A program made the position numbers and the translations under genes. From the NCBI GenBank assembly GCA_964533275.1, contig CAZHJK010000002.1, positions 62,001 through 126,000 on the forward strand: a stretch of DNA of 64,000 nucleotides. The letters are read 5' to 3'. Positions 27,082 through 35,669 of the stretch are shown one piece after another. Below the pieces are notes generated by a model that did not search any database, was not told the DNA's origin, and saw only the letters and a list, made by a program, of their open reading frames with translations. This DNA is from CAZHJK01 sp964533275 (GTDB taxonomy: Bacteria > Bacillota > Clostridia > Eubacteriales > Garciellaceae). Position 1 is the stretch's first letter. The number at the start of each line of letters is the position of its first letter.

Positions 27082-27621
27082 TTATCTTACTTCTTCAGCT
27101 CCTCGCTTTAGAGCTTCTTCATTTATTGGAATAAATTTTTCCTTTGAGGGACCAAGAACCTTTTTCAAGGATTCTATTATTGAATTTTTTGATACTATAT
27201 TGGTTAATTCTATATAGGCTCCTAGCATAACCATATTGGCTATTTTTGCATTTCCTAACTCGTTTGCAATATCATTGGCAGGAATCTCATAAACCTTTAC
27301 ATCTTCTCTAGTTGATTTTTTATCTACTAATGAACTATTTATAAGAAGGATCCCATCCTTTATAACCTTATCTTCAAATTTATCTAATGAGGGTAGATTC
27401 ATAATTATAGCAGTATTTGCCTCTGTTACAACCGGTGAACCTACGGGATCATCTGAAACTATTACATTACAATTTGCTGTCCCTCCACGCATTTCTGGTC
27501 CATAGGAAGGAAGCCATGAAACCTTTTTATCCTCTAGCATTCCTGAATAGGTTAAGAGCTGCCCCATAGACATAACTCCTTGTCCACCAAAGCCTGCAAT
27601 AATGACTTGTTGTTCTGCCAT
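27082..27621 (-). CDS. korC: 2-oxoacid:ferredoxin oxidoreductase, gamma subunit
   Basis: A 179-residue gamma subunit of a four-subunit 2-oxoacid:ferredoxin oxidoreductase. It starts with IAGFGGQGVMSMGQLL and has WLPSYGPEMRGGTANC, both typical. The complex decarboxylates 2-oxoacids to acyl-CoA and reduces ferredoxin. Gene order korD-korA-korB-korC with nearly touching ends (korB stop is directly before this start) shows one transcript. The leucine dehydrogenase and acyl-phosphate genes upstream point to branched-chain 2-oxoacids (VOR activity) rather than 2-oxoglutarate as substrate. Confidence 0.9.
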   Translation of the reverse strand: MAEQQVIIAGFGGQGVMSMGQLLTYSGMLEDKKVSWLPSYGPEMRGGTANCNVIVSDDPVGSPVVTEANTAIIMNLPSLDKFEDKVIKDGILLINSSLVDKKSTREDVKVYEIPANDIANELGNAKIANMVMLGAYIELTNIVSKNSIIESLKKVLGPSKEKFIPINEEALKRGAEEVR

Positions 27622-28368
27622 TTATTCCACCTCCTTTGGACTTTTAAAATTACCTAATGGGTAATAAGGTATCATATTATCCCTTAACCAACTTAGGGAT
27701 TCTACTGGTGTTAGTCCCCAGTTTGTTGGGCAGGTTGAAAGTACTTCTACCAATGAAAAACCATTTCCTTCTATTTGATTCTTAAATGCTTTTGTAATTG
27801 CCTTTTTAGCTTTTCTTATATTAGCTGGGTCATGAACCGAAACCCTTTCAATAAAAGTAGCACCTTCTATGGTTGATAACAATTCTGATATTCGTATTGG
27901 ATATCCACAATGTCCTGCATCTCTACCATATGGAGCGGTTGTAGCTTTTTGTCCTACTAATGTAGTAGGTGCCATTTGACCACCGGTCATTCCGTATATG
28001 GCGTTATTTATAAATATAACTGTGATTTTTTCACCTCTTGCTGCTGCGTGTACAATTTCTGCTAATCCTATTGAAGCTAAATCCCCATCTCCTTGATAAG
28101 TAAATACCACATTTTTAGGATGTACTCTTTTTATTCCTGTAGCAACAGCCGGCGCTCTACCGTGGGCAGCTTCATGAGCATCACAATTAAAATATTCATA
28201 GGCAAAAACTGAACATCCAACAGGAGCAACAGCAATGGTATTATCTATAATATTTAATTCTTCTAGTACTTCCCCTACTAATCGATGGGCAATACCATGA
28301 TTACAGCCTGGGCAATAGTGCATAGTACCTGGGGTAAGTCCCTTTGTTCTTTCAAATACTACTGCCAT
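27622..28368 (-). CDS. korB: 2-oxoacid:ferredoxin oxidoreductase, beta (TPP) subunit
   Basis: A 248-residue subunit that binds thiamine diphosphate. MHYCPGCNHGIAHRL, the GDGDLASIG TPP-metal motif and NNAIYGMTGGQMAPTT are characteristic of KorB/VorB proteins. It overlaps the alpha-subunit stop by one base. With alpha it forms the active site where the 2-oxoacid is decarboxylated; electrons pass to the ferredoxin-like delta subunit. Confidence 0.92.
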   Translation of the reverse strand: MAVVFERTKGLTPGTMHYCPGCNHGIAHRLVGEVLEELNIIDNTIAVAPVGCSVFAYEYFNCDAHEAAHGRAPAVATGIKRVHPKNVVFTYQGDGDLASIGLAEIVHAAARGEKITVIFINNAIYGMTGGQMAPTTLVGQKATTAPYGRDAGHCGYPIRISELLSTIEGATFIERVSVHDPANIRKAKKAITKAFKNQIEGNGFSLVEVLSTCPTNWGLTPVESLSWLRDNMIPYYPLGNFKSPKEVE

Positions 28369-29432
28369 TATTTTACACCCCCTAATATCTCTTTAACTTC
28401 TTCTACAATAGCTGCTGGTTCTGGTACCATTCCTCCACATCTACCATAGAAGTATACTGGTTTTTTACCATTTACTCCTATCCTAACATCTTCTACCATT
28501 TGACCCATACTCATTTCAATAGTTAAAAATGCTTTAGCTGTATCCGCTGCTTTTTCATATGCTGCATAGGGGAATGGCCAGAGGGTGATAGGTCTAATCA
28601 TACCTGCTTTTATTCCTTCCTTCTCCAACATTTTAATGGCATTTTTAGTAATTCTTGATGTTGTTCCATAGGCTGTCAATATTATTTCTGCATTCTCTGT
28701 ATTAAAGCTTTCATATTTTACTTCATTTTTTGTAATTTCATCATATTTTTTTTGTAATCTTAAATTCATTTGTTCACAAGCTTCTGCCTCTATATATAAT
28801 GAATTAATAATCCTTCTTTTCCCATTACTATCCTTTGTACCGGTTGTAGCCCAATCCTTAGGAAGTAAATTTCTCTTAGGAGGATCTCTGAATTCTACTG
28901 GTTCCATCATCTGCCCAATCATACCATCACCTAGAATCAAAACAGGATTTCTATATTGATCTGCAATGTCAAACCCCTCCATTACTAAGTCAACGGTCTC
29001 TTGAACAGAGTCAGGCGCTAATACCACTAGACGATAATCCCCATGACCTCCACCCTTAGTGGATTGGAAATAATCTGATTGAGAAGGTTGAATGCTTCCT
29101 AATCCTGGACCCCCCCTAACCATGTTTACTATTACACAAGGTAATTCTGCTCCTGCTATATAAGAAATTCCCTCTTGTTTTAAACTAATTCCGGGGCTAG
29201 AAGATCCGGTCATTGCCCTTGCTCCTGCTCCTGCTGCACCATATAACATATTAATAGCAGCTATTTCACTTTCTGCTTGTAAGAATACTCCTCCAATCTT
29301 AGGAAGTTCTCTTGACATATATTCAGGCATTTCACTTGAAGGTGTAATAGGATATCCAAAGAAATATCTGCACCCTGCCTTAATGGCTGCGGCTCCTATA
29401 GCCTCGTTCCCTTTCATTAATACTTTAGCCAC
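28368..29432 (-). CDS. korA: 2-oxoacid:ferredoxin oxidoreductase, alpha subunit
   Basis: A 354-residue alpha subunit. FFGYPITPSSEMPEYM and SSPGISLKQEGISYIAGAELP are strongly conserved in KorA/VorB-type subunits, followed by a C-terminal transketolase-like domain (TAYGTTSRI... GMIRPITLWPFP). The start is a GTG eight bases after GAGGGGG; the longer frame runs back into the ferredoxin gene and is not supported. It follows korD by 17 bases. Confidence 0.9.
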   Translation of the reverse strand: MAKVLMKGNEAIGAAAIKAGCRYFFGYPITPSSEMPEYMSRELPKIGGVFLQAESEIAAINMLYGAAGAGARAMTGSSSPGISLKQEGISYIAGAELPCVIVNMVRGGPGLGSIQPSQSDYFQSTKGGGHGDYRLVVLAPDSVQETVDLVMEGFDIADQYRNPVLILGDGMIGQMMEPVEFRDPPKRNLLPKDWATTGTKDSNGKRRIINSLYIEAEACEQMNLRLQKKYDEITKNEVKYESFNTENAEIILTAYGTTSRITKNAIKMLEKEGIKAGMIRPITLWPFPYAAYEKAADTAKAFLTIEMSMGQMVEDVRIGVNGKKPVYFYGRCGGMVPEPAAIVEEVKEILGGVK

Positions 29433-29449
29433 ACCAAATTCCCCCTCTT

Positions 29450-29677
29450 CTAAATTTTTTCTCTTTCTACTGTAATAACAACATCCGGACACATAACAGC
29501 GCAATTTGCACAGCCTATGCATTTATCCATCTCTACCACTGTGGCAGGATGATAGCCCTTGCTATTAATTCTTTTTTTATCCATTATTACTATATTCACT
29601 GGACAAACTGTAGTGCAAAGTTCACATCCTTTACATCTGTCTTCATCAAACTTCACTCTACCCTTTACCTTTGCCAT
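29450..29677 (-). CDS. korD: 2-oxoacid:ferredoxin oxidoreductase, delta (2[4Fe-4S]) subunit
   Basis: A 75-residue ferredoxin-type subunit with two complete cluster motifs, C-KGCELCTTVCP and C-IGCANCAVMCP. It carries electrons from the alpha/beta active site to free ferredoxin. It is preceded by GGAGGGTTGC and is the first of the four oxidoreductase genes, after the P-loop protein gene. Confidence 0.92.
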   Translation of the reverse strand: MAKVKGRVKFDEDRCKGCELCTTVCPVNIVIMDKKRINSKGYHPATVVEMDKCIGCANCAVMCPDVVITVEREKI

Positions 29678-29714
29678 TGAGCAACCCTCCTTATTAATGT
29701 TATCTAATTTTAAT

Positions 29715-30395
29715 CTACAGCCATTCTGGTCTCATTTTAAGCTTAATAGGAAATATATCCCCTTTAATTTCCTTGGGCAAATCATTGACGACTTCTTCTA
29801 AAACAGAGGTAAATACTATGGGTAATTCAGTATATCTAGACACTTCTTCTACTAAGTGGTTCCCCCTTATAATATCCTCTTTAGAGGTTTCCCTTATCAT
29901 ATGAGTATTATTTATAAGCCCTGTAATAGAAATTCTACTGGCATCTTGTATCTCTTTAATGTATTGTAAGACATCCTTTGCATTTTGTGTGTTTGGTCGG
30001 TTTGCATTTACAACCATCCACATATCATAATTTCCTGCTTGAAAGTATTCATGATATCTACCTAGAACCCTAGCGCCACTTGGGTCTCCTCCAACATCTA
30101 GAATAACTTCTAATTTCTCATCTTGTAATATGCCATATATTTCTGGAGATAGTGCTGGCACATCTGCACTTGAATATCCTGAACTAGAAGAAACCAATCT
30201 TATGCCCTTTTCCTCAAGTTCAACCTTCTTTTCCCTAGAACGAAAATATGGATTTACAATATCCATATCTCCTATAACAATATTATTATGCTTTTCTGCT
30301 TTCTTAAAAGCGTAATTCATTGCAAACTCTGTCTTTCCACTACCGTAGTGTCCAGTGATAATATGGACTCGATGATTATTTCTCATAAAACTCAT
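29715..30395 (-). CDS. P-loop ATP-binding protein in the branched-chain catabolic operon
   Basis: A 226-residue soluble protein with Walker A GHYGSGKTEFAMNYA at the N terminus and GDMDIVNPYFRSRE, LDVGGDPSGARVLG and VVNANRPNT further on, the layout of the MinD/Mrp-like SIMIBI class. It lies between buk (6 bases away) and korD. I know no established function. The placement suggests help with assembly of, or delivery of a cluster or cofactor to, the oxidoreductase, but this is inference. Start: either the first ATG or the one three codons later; AGGAACGG favours the first. Confidence 0.7.
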   Translation of the reverse strand: MSFMRNNHRVHIITGHYGSGKTEFAMNYAFKKAEKHNNIVIGDMDIVNPYFRSREKKVELEEKGIRLVSSSSGYSSADVPALSPEIYGILQDEKLEVILDVGGDPSGARVLGRYHEYFQAGNYDMWMVVNANRPNTQNAKDVLQYIKEIQDASRISITGLINNTHMIRETSKEDIIRGNHLVEEVSRYTELPIVFTSVLEEVVNDLPKEIKGDIFPIKLKMRPEWL

Positions 30396-30401
30396 CCGTT
30401 C

Positions 30402-31481
30402 CTATTTATATTCTAACGCCTCTTCTTCTCCCCTTAACACTCTTAATCCGCCTTCTGCTAATGCAAACATTTCATCTTCCCCTGGATATATAATAATCTT
30501 ACCCAAAAACTCTATAGATTCCTTAATCCATTGAATAAATTGTTTATCATAGGCTAGTCCCCCAGTTAAGACTATAGAATCCACCTTACCCTTTAATACT
30601 GTAGCAGCTGACCCAATTTCCTTTGAAACTTGATAAGCCATTGCCTTATATACTAATTCTGCTTCCTTATTGCCCTGCTCTATCATTTTTGAAACCTCTC
30701 GCCCATCATTTGTACCCAAATATGAAATAATCCCACCTTTACCAACATTTTTTTTCTCTATCTCCTGTTTGGTGAATTCACCTGAGTAACATAGATTAAT
30801 TATATCTCTTACGGGCAAGGTTCCTGTTCTTTCAGGAGAAAATGGGCCATCTCCATTTAAGGCATTATTCACATCTATAATCCTTCCATCTTTATGTGCA
30901 CCTATTGATATTCCTCCACCAAGATGGACAATAATCAAGTTAGCTTCATTATAATCCTTTTTCAATTCTTTTGCTGCTTTTCTTGCTACTGCCTTCTGAT
31001 TTAATGCATGAAATATACTTACTCTTTCAATTCCTTTTAATCCAGAAACTCTAGCAATATCTTCTAGTTCATCAACCACTACTGGATCTACAATAAAGGA
31101 CGGTATATTCAATTGCTTAGCAATCTCATGGGCTATAACTCCTCCTAAGTTTGAAGCATGTTGTCCCCTTGTGGATTTATTAAGATCCTCCAACATAGCA
31201 TCATTTACGCTATAAGTCCCACCTGGAATTGGTTTTAATAAACCTCCCCTTCCAATTACAGCAGAGAGCTTGGTAATATTGATTCCTTTCTTATTCATTG
31301 CATCTAATATTAAATCTTTCCTGAAGGAAAATTGATCTATTATTTTATCATATGATGATATTTCCTCAGTGCTATGGCGCAACACTTCTTCAAAGACAGG
31401 TTTTTCATTATCATATATTGCAATCTTTGTAGAAGTAGAACCAGGATTTATTATTAATAAGCGAAAAACCTTCTGCAACAT
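30402..31481 (-). CDS. buk: Butyrate kinase (branched-chain fatty acid kinase)
   Basis: A 359-residue acetokinase-family enzyme. The N-terminal INPGSTSTKIAIYDN and later IGRGGLLKPIPGG, VHLGGGISIGAH and NALNGDGPFSPERTG are diagnostic for butyrate kinase. It makes ATP from an acyl phosphate; with ptb and the leucine dehydrogenase in the same operon the likely substrates are isovaleryl-, isobutyryl- and 2-methylbutyryl-phosphate. The ATG follows GGAGGGTTT; sixteen further in-frame codons upstream are unsupported. Confidence 0.95.
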   Translation of the reverse strand: MLQKVFRLLIINPGSTSTKIAIYDNEKPVFEEVLRHSTEEISSYDKIIDQFSFRKDLILDAMNKKGINITKLSAVIGRGGLLKPIPGGTYSVNDAMLEDLNKSTRGQHASNLGGVIAHEIAKQLNIPSFIVDPVVVDELEDIARVSGLKGIERVSIFHALNQKAVARKAAKELKKDYNEANLIIVHLGGGISIGAHKDGRIIDVNNALNGDGPFSPERTGTLPVRDIINLCYSGEFTKQEIEKKNVGKGGIISYLGTNDGREVSKMIEQGNKEAELVYKAMAYQVSKEIGSAATVLKGKVDSIVLTGGLAYDKQFIQWIKESIEFLGKIIIYPGEDEMFALAEGGLRVLRGEEEALEYK

Positions 31482-31542
31482 AAACCCTCCTTCAAAATAT
31501 CTTGGGAGTTGGATTTCATCCACCCCCAAGATTTATTATACT

Positions 31543-32607
31543 TTATTTTCTATTTACTCTGATTTTTCCTAACTTTCCGATTCTCTCAATTCTTTCCTCA
31601 GCCATTCTATCTGCAGCTTTATATGTTGGAATATTATCTCTTTTTGCTATTTCAAAAACTTTTTTAACATTATCATAAATGCTTGCCGCTCTAGCCATTG
31701 CTCTATCTGCATTATATCCGATTATTTCTTCATAGCAATTCATTACCCCAGCACCATTTATAACAAAATCAGGTGCATAGATAATACCTTTTTCTTCTAA
31801 CATCTCTCCATGTTTATCTTCTGCTAATTGATTGTTGGCAGAACCTGCTACAGCTTTACATTTCAATTGATCTATTGTGAAATCATTTATAATAGCTCCC
31901 ATGGCACATGGTGCAAAAATATCACATTCAACTCCATAAATTTCATCTGGAGCAACCCCTACAGCTCCAAAATCCTGTACTGCTCTATCGATATTTTCCT
32001 TTCTAATATCAGTTACAATAAGTTTCGCTCCCGCTTCATGCAAATGCTTACACACAGTATACCCTACAGCACCCACACCTTGAACTGCTATTACCTTTTT
32101 ATCTAAATCTTTACTCCCGAAGGCTTCCTCTGTGGCTGCTAATATACCTCTATACACACCAAAGGCAGTAACAGGAGAAGGATTTCCACTTTTGCCTTCT
32201 AGGCCTGCTACATAATCTGTTTCATCATTGATAATGGCCATATCCTTAGTGTTTGCGTTCATGTCTTCAGCAGTAATATAGCGACCTCCCAAACCTTCTA
32301 CATATCGACCATATGCCCTAAATAATTCTTCACTTTTTATCTTTTGGGGATCCCCCATGATTACGCCTTTTCCTCCCCCTAGGTTTAATCCTGCAACTGC
32401 ATTCTTGTAGGTCATGCCCCTTGATAATCTTATTACATCAATAAGGGCATCCTCTTCAGACTCATAATCCCAAATTCTTGTTCCACCTAAGGCTGGTCCT
32501 AGTGTAGTATCATGAATTCCAATAATTGACTTAAGACCCGAAACTGGATCATAACAAAAAACTATTTGCTCGTGACCATACTTCTCCATGTAATCAAAAA
32601 TCTTCAT
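31543..32607 (-). CDS. bcd: Leucine (branched-chain amino acid) dehydrogenase
   Basis: A 354-residue Glu/Leu/Phe/Val dehydrogenase very like Bacillus leucine dehydrogenase: IHDTTLGPALGGTR, the catalytic-lysine segment GMTYKNAVAGLNLGGGKGV, the NAD motif VQGVGAVGYTV and APCAMGAIINDFTI. It deaminates leucine, isoleucine and valine to 2-oxoacids, giving NADH. Those 2-oxoacids are the substrates of the oxidoreductase encoded downstream. It is the second gene of the operon, 25 bases after ptb. Confidence 0.95.
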   Translation of the reverse strand: MKIFDYMEKYGHEQIVFCYDPVSGLKSIIGIHDTTLGPALGGTRIWDYESEEDALIDVIRLSRGMTYKNAVAGLNLGGGKGVIMGDPQKIKSEELFRAYGRYVEGLGGRYITAEDMNANTKDMAIINDETDYVAGLEGKSGNPSPVTAFGVYRGILAATEEAFGSKDLDKKVIAVQGVGAVGYTVCKHLHEAGAKLIVTDIRKENIDRAVQDFGAVGVAPDEIYGVECDIFAPCAMGAIINDFTIDQLKCKAVAGSANNQLAEDKHGEMLEEKGIIYAPDFVINGAGVMNCYEEIIGYNADRAMARAASIYDNVKKVFEIAKRDNIPTYKAADRMAEERIERIGKLGKIRVNRK

Positions 32608-32632
32608 TAATAAATCCCCCTTTTTTAATCTT

Positions 32633-33544
32633 TTATATTATTTTATTAAAGGCAATCATGACACCTAAAGCTAATGATTGTAATTTTGCTTCTCTACTAT
32701 CCGACCTGGATGTCAAAACAATCGGTGCCTTTGCCCCTACAATAATACCAGCGTTTTTTGCCTTTGCAAAGAAAGACAAAGATTTATATAATATATTTCC
32801 TGCTTCTATATCTGGAACTAATAAAATTTCTGCATTTCCAGCTACTGGATGATCAATCTTTTTAATTATGGCAGCCTCTTTTGATATTGCATTATCCAAT
32901 GCAAAGGGTCCACCTATTATACAATCTTTAATTTCTCCTCTTTGATTCATATTAACTAATTCTTCAGCATGAATTGTAGCTTCCATTTTTTTATTGACCT
33001 TTTCTACTGCACAAATAATACCAACCTTTGGCATCTTATTGTCTAGAGCTTGAGCCACTTCTACACAATTTTCAATTATTTTTGCCTTTTCTTCTAAAGT
33101 TGGTGCAATATTCATTGCCGCATCAGTTACATAGAATAATTGTTTATATCCTTCCACTTCAAATACAGCCACATGACTTAATATGCTATTTGCCCTTAGA
33201 CCTATTTCTTTATCTAACACAGCCTTCATAATGATTGAGGTATCTAATAATCCCTTCATTACCACCTGTGCCTTACCAGAACTTACTAAGTATACTGCTT
33301 CCCTGGCAGCTTCTGTTGCATTTGCCTTGTCAATAACCATGAATTGAGATATATCCATTCCAATCTCATCTGCCACACTATTTATTTTTTTCTTATCCCC
33401 AATAAGATAAGCATCTATTATCCCTAATTTTTTTGCATCCCATATTGCTTCTAATACATGCTTATCCTCTGCAACAGCTACAGATACTTTCAATGGTCCT
33501 CTTTGCTTTGCAGTTTTTAAAATCCCTTCAAAATTTTTAATCAT
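32633..33544 (-). CDS. ptb: Phosphate butyryltransferase
   Basis: A 303-residue phosphotransacylase-family enzyme that exchanges CoA for phosphate on butyryl- or branched acyl-CoA. Conserved parts include VVMKGLLDTSIIMKAVLDKE, LSHVAVFEV, DAAMNIAPTLEEK and the C-terminal GAKAPIVLTSRSDSREAK. It is the first gene of the operon, 160 bases from a sigma-54 promoter, with GAGGTGACAAT as ribosome site. With Buk it yields ATP from acyl-CoA. Confidence 0.95.
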   Translation of the reverse strand: MIKNFEGILKTAKQRGPLKVSVAVAEDKHVLEAIWDAKKLGIIDAYLIGDKKKINSVADEIGMDISQFMVIDKANATEAAREAVYLVSSGKAQVVMKGLLDTSIIMKAVLDKEIGLRANSILSHVAVFEVEGYKQLFYVTDAAMNIAPTLEEKAKIIENCVEVAQALDNKMPKVGIICAVEKVNKKMEATIHAEELVNMNQRGEIKDCIIGGPFALDNAISKEAAIIKKIDHPVAGNAEILLVPDIEAGNILYKSLSFFAKAKNAGIIVGAKAPIVLTSRSDSREAKLQSLALGVMIAFNKII

Positions 33545-33710
33545 ATTGTCACCTCTAGTTTTTTACCCAATTGTTCAATGGGCATTCCTCACCGTTCCCC
33601 TCTTGCAATTCCCATAGTTCAGTTAAGACTTATTCTTAATTCAACATCTATCCTATTATTTTGAAAATACTCTCCTCCCCTCTTAGAATATATATCTTAC
33701 ATTTAATTTA

Positions 33711-33726
33711 TGCAAATTCCATGCCA
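33711..33726 (-). promoter_or_regulatory. Sigma-54 promoter of the branched-chain catabolic operon
   Basis: On the minus strand the sequence TGGCATGGAATTTGCA fits the -24/-12 consensus TGGCAC-N5-TTGCA at all but one position, with correct spacing. Transcription would start near 33700, about 155 bases before ptb. The only sigma-54 activator gene in view lies just upstream. Confidence 0.88.
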
Positions 33727-33797
33727 TAAATTGACATTTTATTAACAATACTGATACTGAGTTGTTTTGTAAGATTTTTAATGTAATCCTTTACAAT

Positions 33798-33830
33798 AAA
33801 AAAGGAACCTTTAAAAAACGCTCCTTTTTT
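33798..33830 (-). terminator. Terminator after the sigma-54 activator gene
   Basis: AAAAAAGGA/TCCTTTTTT stem with a 15-base interior, T-rich on both strands. It separates the activator gene from the sigma-54 promoter. Confidence 0.75.
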
Positions 33831-33846
33831 TACACTTTTGTGAATT

Positions 33847-33862
33847 ATATTGCACGCAATAT
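33847..33862. promoter_or_regulatory. Candidate upstream activator site
   Basis: Perfect palindrome ATATTGC-AC-GCAATAT, followed by another GCAAT at 33866-33870. Its centre is about 130 bases upstream of the -24 element, a usual distance for binding of a sigma-54 activator that contacts RNA polymerase by looping. Confidence 0.55.
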
Positions 33863-33902
33863 TTTGCAATCTACCAAAAAAATTGAATATTATTGCATGG
33901 TT

Positions 33903-35606
33903 TTATTGTAGTTGATATTTTTCTAACTTATAATACAAACTTCTAATGGAAATTTCTAATTCTTTAGCAGTTTTGGTCTTATTGTTCTTATTTTTATTTA
34001 GTAATTCTTTTATATAATTCTTTTCACTTTCTTCTAAAAAGCTTTTAAGAGATGTATTATCCCTATTCTGTGTTGACTTATTGGTATTATTTAATAGTTT
34101 ATTATTAGTTAATAAGATTGGAAGGTGGTTAAAATTAATAACTTTTTCCCCTATTTTCATATTAATCATTGCCCTTCCAATTACATTTTCCAATTCTCTA
34201 ATATTACCTGGCCAATTGTAATCCATTAAAGCCTGGATAGCATCTTCGGATATATCATTCACATTTCGGCCATATTCCTGGTTAAACTTACGAATAAGAT
34301 GGGTGCATAGTAGATATATATCGCTACTTCTATCCTTTAGTTCAGATATATATATTGGGAAAACATTTAATCTATAATACAAATCCTTTCGGAAAGCTTT
34401 TTCTTCAACTGCCTTTTCTAAATCAATATTAGTCGCTGCTATGATACGAACATCAATATTTATAGGTTGATTCCCTCCAACTGGTATTACTTCTTTTTCC
34501 TGAAGAGCTCTTAAAATTTTTGCCTGGGTGTTTGGTGAGATTTCTCCTATTTCATCTAAAAAAATTGTACCCCCGTTTGCTTTCTCAAACAATCCCTTTT
34601 TGCCACCCTTACTTGCTCCGGTAAATGCTCCTTCAACATATCCGAATAGTTCACTATTCAATAGGCTTTCTTGTAGAGCTGCACAATTTACCCTAATAAA
34701 TTGATTGTTCTTTCTATTGCTGGCATTATGAATAGCGTGGGCAAAAATCTCCTTCCCAGTTCCACTCTCTCCCCTTAATAATACTGTCACTGGTGTATCA
34801 GCAGCTTTTTTTGCTCTATCTATTGATTGAACTAATGAAGGATGTTCTCCTATAATATCATCAAAGGTATATTTTGCTTCTAGATTTCTTATTATTTGTT
34901 TTGCTTGTTCTAATTCCTTAGTTAAATTTCGCATATCAGTAATATCATGTATAACTCCTACACTACCTCTTAACTTACCCTTAATAAATACTGGAGCTAT
35001 ATCTACTATGACATGTCTTCCATTTGGACCTACCTTAAGAAATGCATTCTTAATAGGTCTTTGTGTTTCTAATACCTGCATATGTATACTTTCACCCTCA
35101 GCTATATCCACAGTTGCTGGTTTACCAATAACATCCTTTTCCGTCAATCCTGTCATTCTAGTGTAAGCAGGGTTTATATATACACCTAATCCTTTTTCAT
35201 CTACTACTGATATAGCATCCTGTGTAGAATTAAGTATAGCCTCCAATAAATATCTTGCTTCTTGTAAAGATGTTATTTGGCGACTCATTTCTTTTATTTG
35301 AGTATTATCCTTAAATATTGCAAAAGCACCGATAATGTTTTTATTCTTATCATAAATAGGTTTTCTATCGGTAATAATTTTTGTATGTGTTAATTGTTGC
35401 TTTTGATTGAGCTCCTCTTGTCCTGTTTTTACAATTATTGGAAGACGAGTGTTTGGAATAATATCCTCTACAAATTTTCCCAGGGCATCCTGCATAGGTA
35501 CATTTGCAAGTTTTTCAGCAGCCTTATTAAAGAGAATAATTCGTGCATTCTCATCTACTACAATGATAGCCTCTTGAATATTATTAGTAATTTGAGTAAT
35601 ATCCAT
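33903..35606 (-). CDS. bkdR: Sigma-54-dependent activator with two PAS domains (BkdR-like)
   Basis: A 567-residue enhancer-binding protein. Two PAS domains cover roughly residues 1-110 and 120-225. The AAA+ domain has Walker A GESGTGKE, the sigma-54-contacting loop GAFTGA, Walker B GGTIFLDEIGEI and a Fis-type DNA-binding helix at the C terminus (TAKELEISIRSLYYKL). PAS domains suggest sensing of a small ligand, perhaps a branched 2-oxoacid or acyl compound. Position next to the sigma-54 promoter makes it the likely activator of the ptb-kor operon, as BkdR is for Bacillus bkd. The ATG follows AAAGGGTGA. Confidence 0.9.
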   Translation of the reverse strand: MDITQITNNIQEAIIVVDENARIILFNKAAEKLANVPMQDALGKFVEDIIPNTRLPIIVKTGQEELNQKQQLTHTKIITDRKPIYDKNKNIIGAFAIFKDNTQIKEMSRQITSLQEARYLLEAILNSTQDAISVVDEKGLGVYINPAYTRMTGLTEKDVIGKPATVDIAEGESIHMQVLETQRPIKNAFLKVGPNGRHVIVDIAPVFIKGKLRGSVGVIHDITDMRNLTKELEQAKQIIRNLEAKYTFDDIIGEHPSLVQSIDRAKKAADTPVTVLLRGESGTGKEIFAHAIHNASNRKNNQFIRVNCAALQESLLNSELFGYVEGAFTGASKGGKKGLFEKANGGTIFLDEIGEISPNTQAKILRALQEKEVIPVGGNQPINIDVRIIAATNIDLEKAVEEKAFRKDLYYRLNVFPIYISELKDRSSDIYLLCTHLIRKFNQEYGRNVNDISEDAIQALMDYNWPGNIRELENVIGRAMINMKIGEKVINFNHLPILLTNNKLLNNTNKSTQNRDNTSLKSFLEESEKNYIKELLNKNKNNKTKTAKELEISIRSLYYKLEKYQLQ

Positions 35607-35669
35607 CAAAATTCACCCTTTTAATGAGATTTTTCATCTTAACCCCCTAGGGACTGGCTTTAATTTTAC

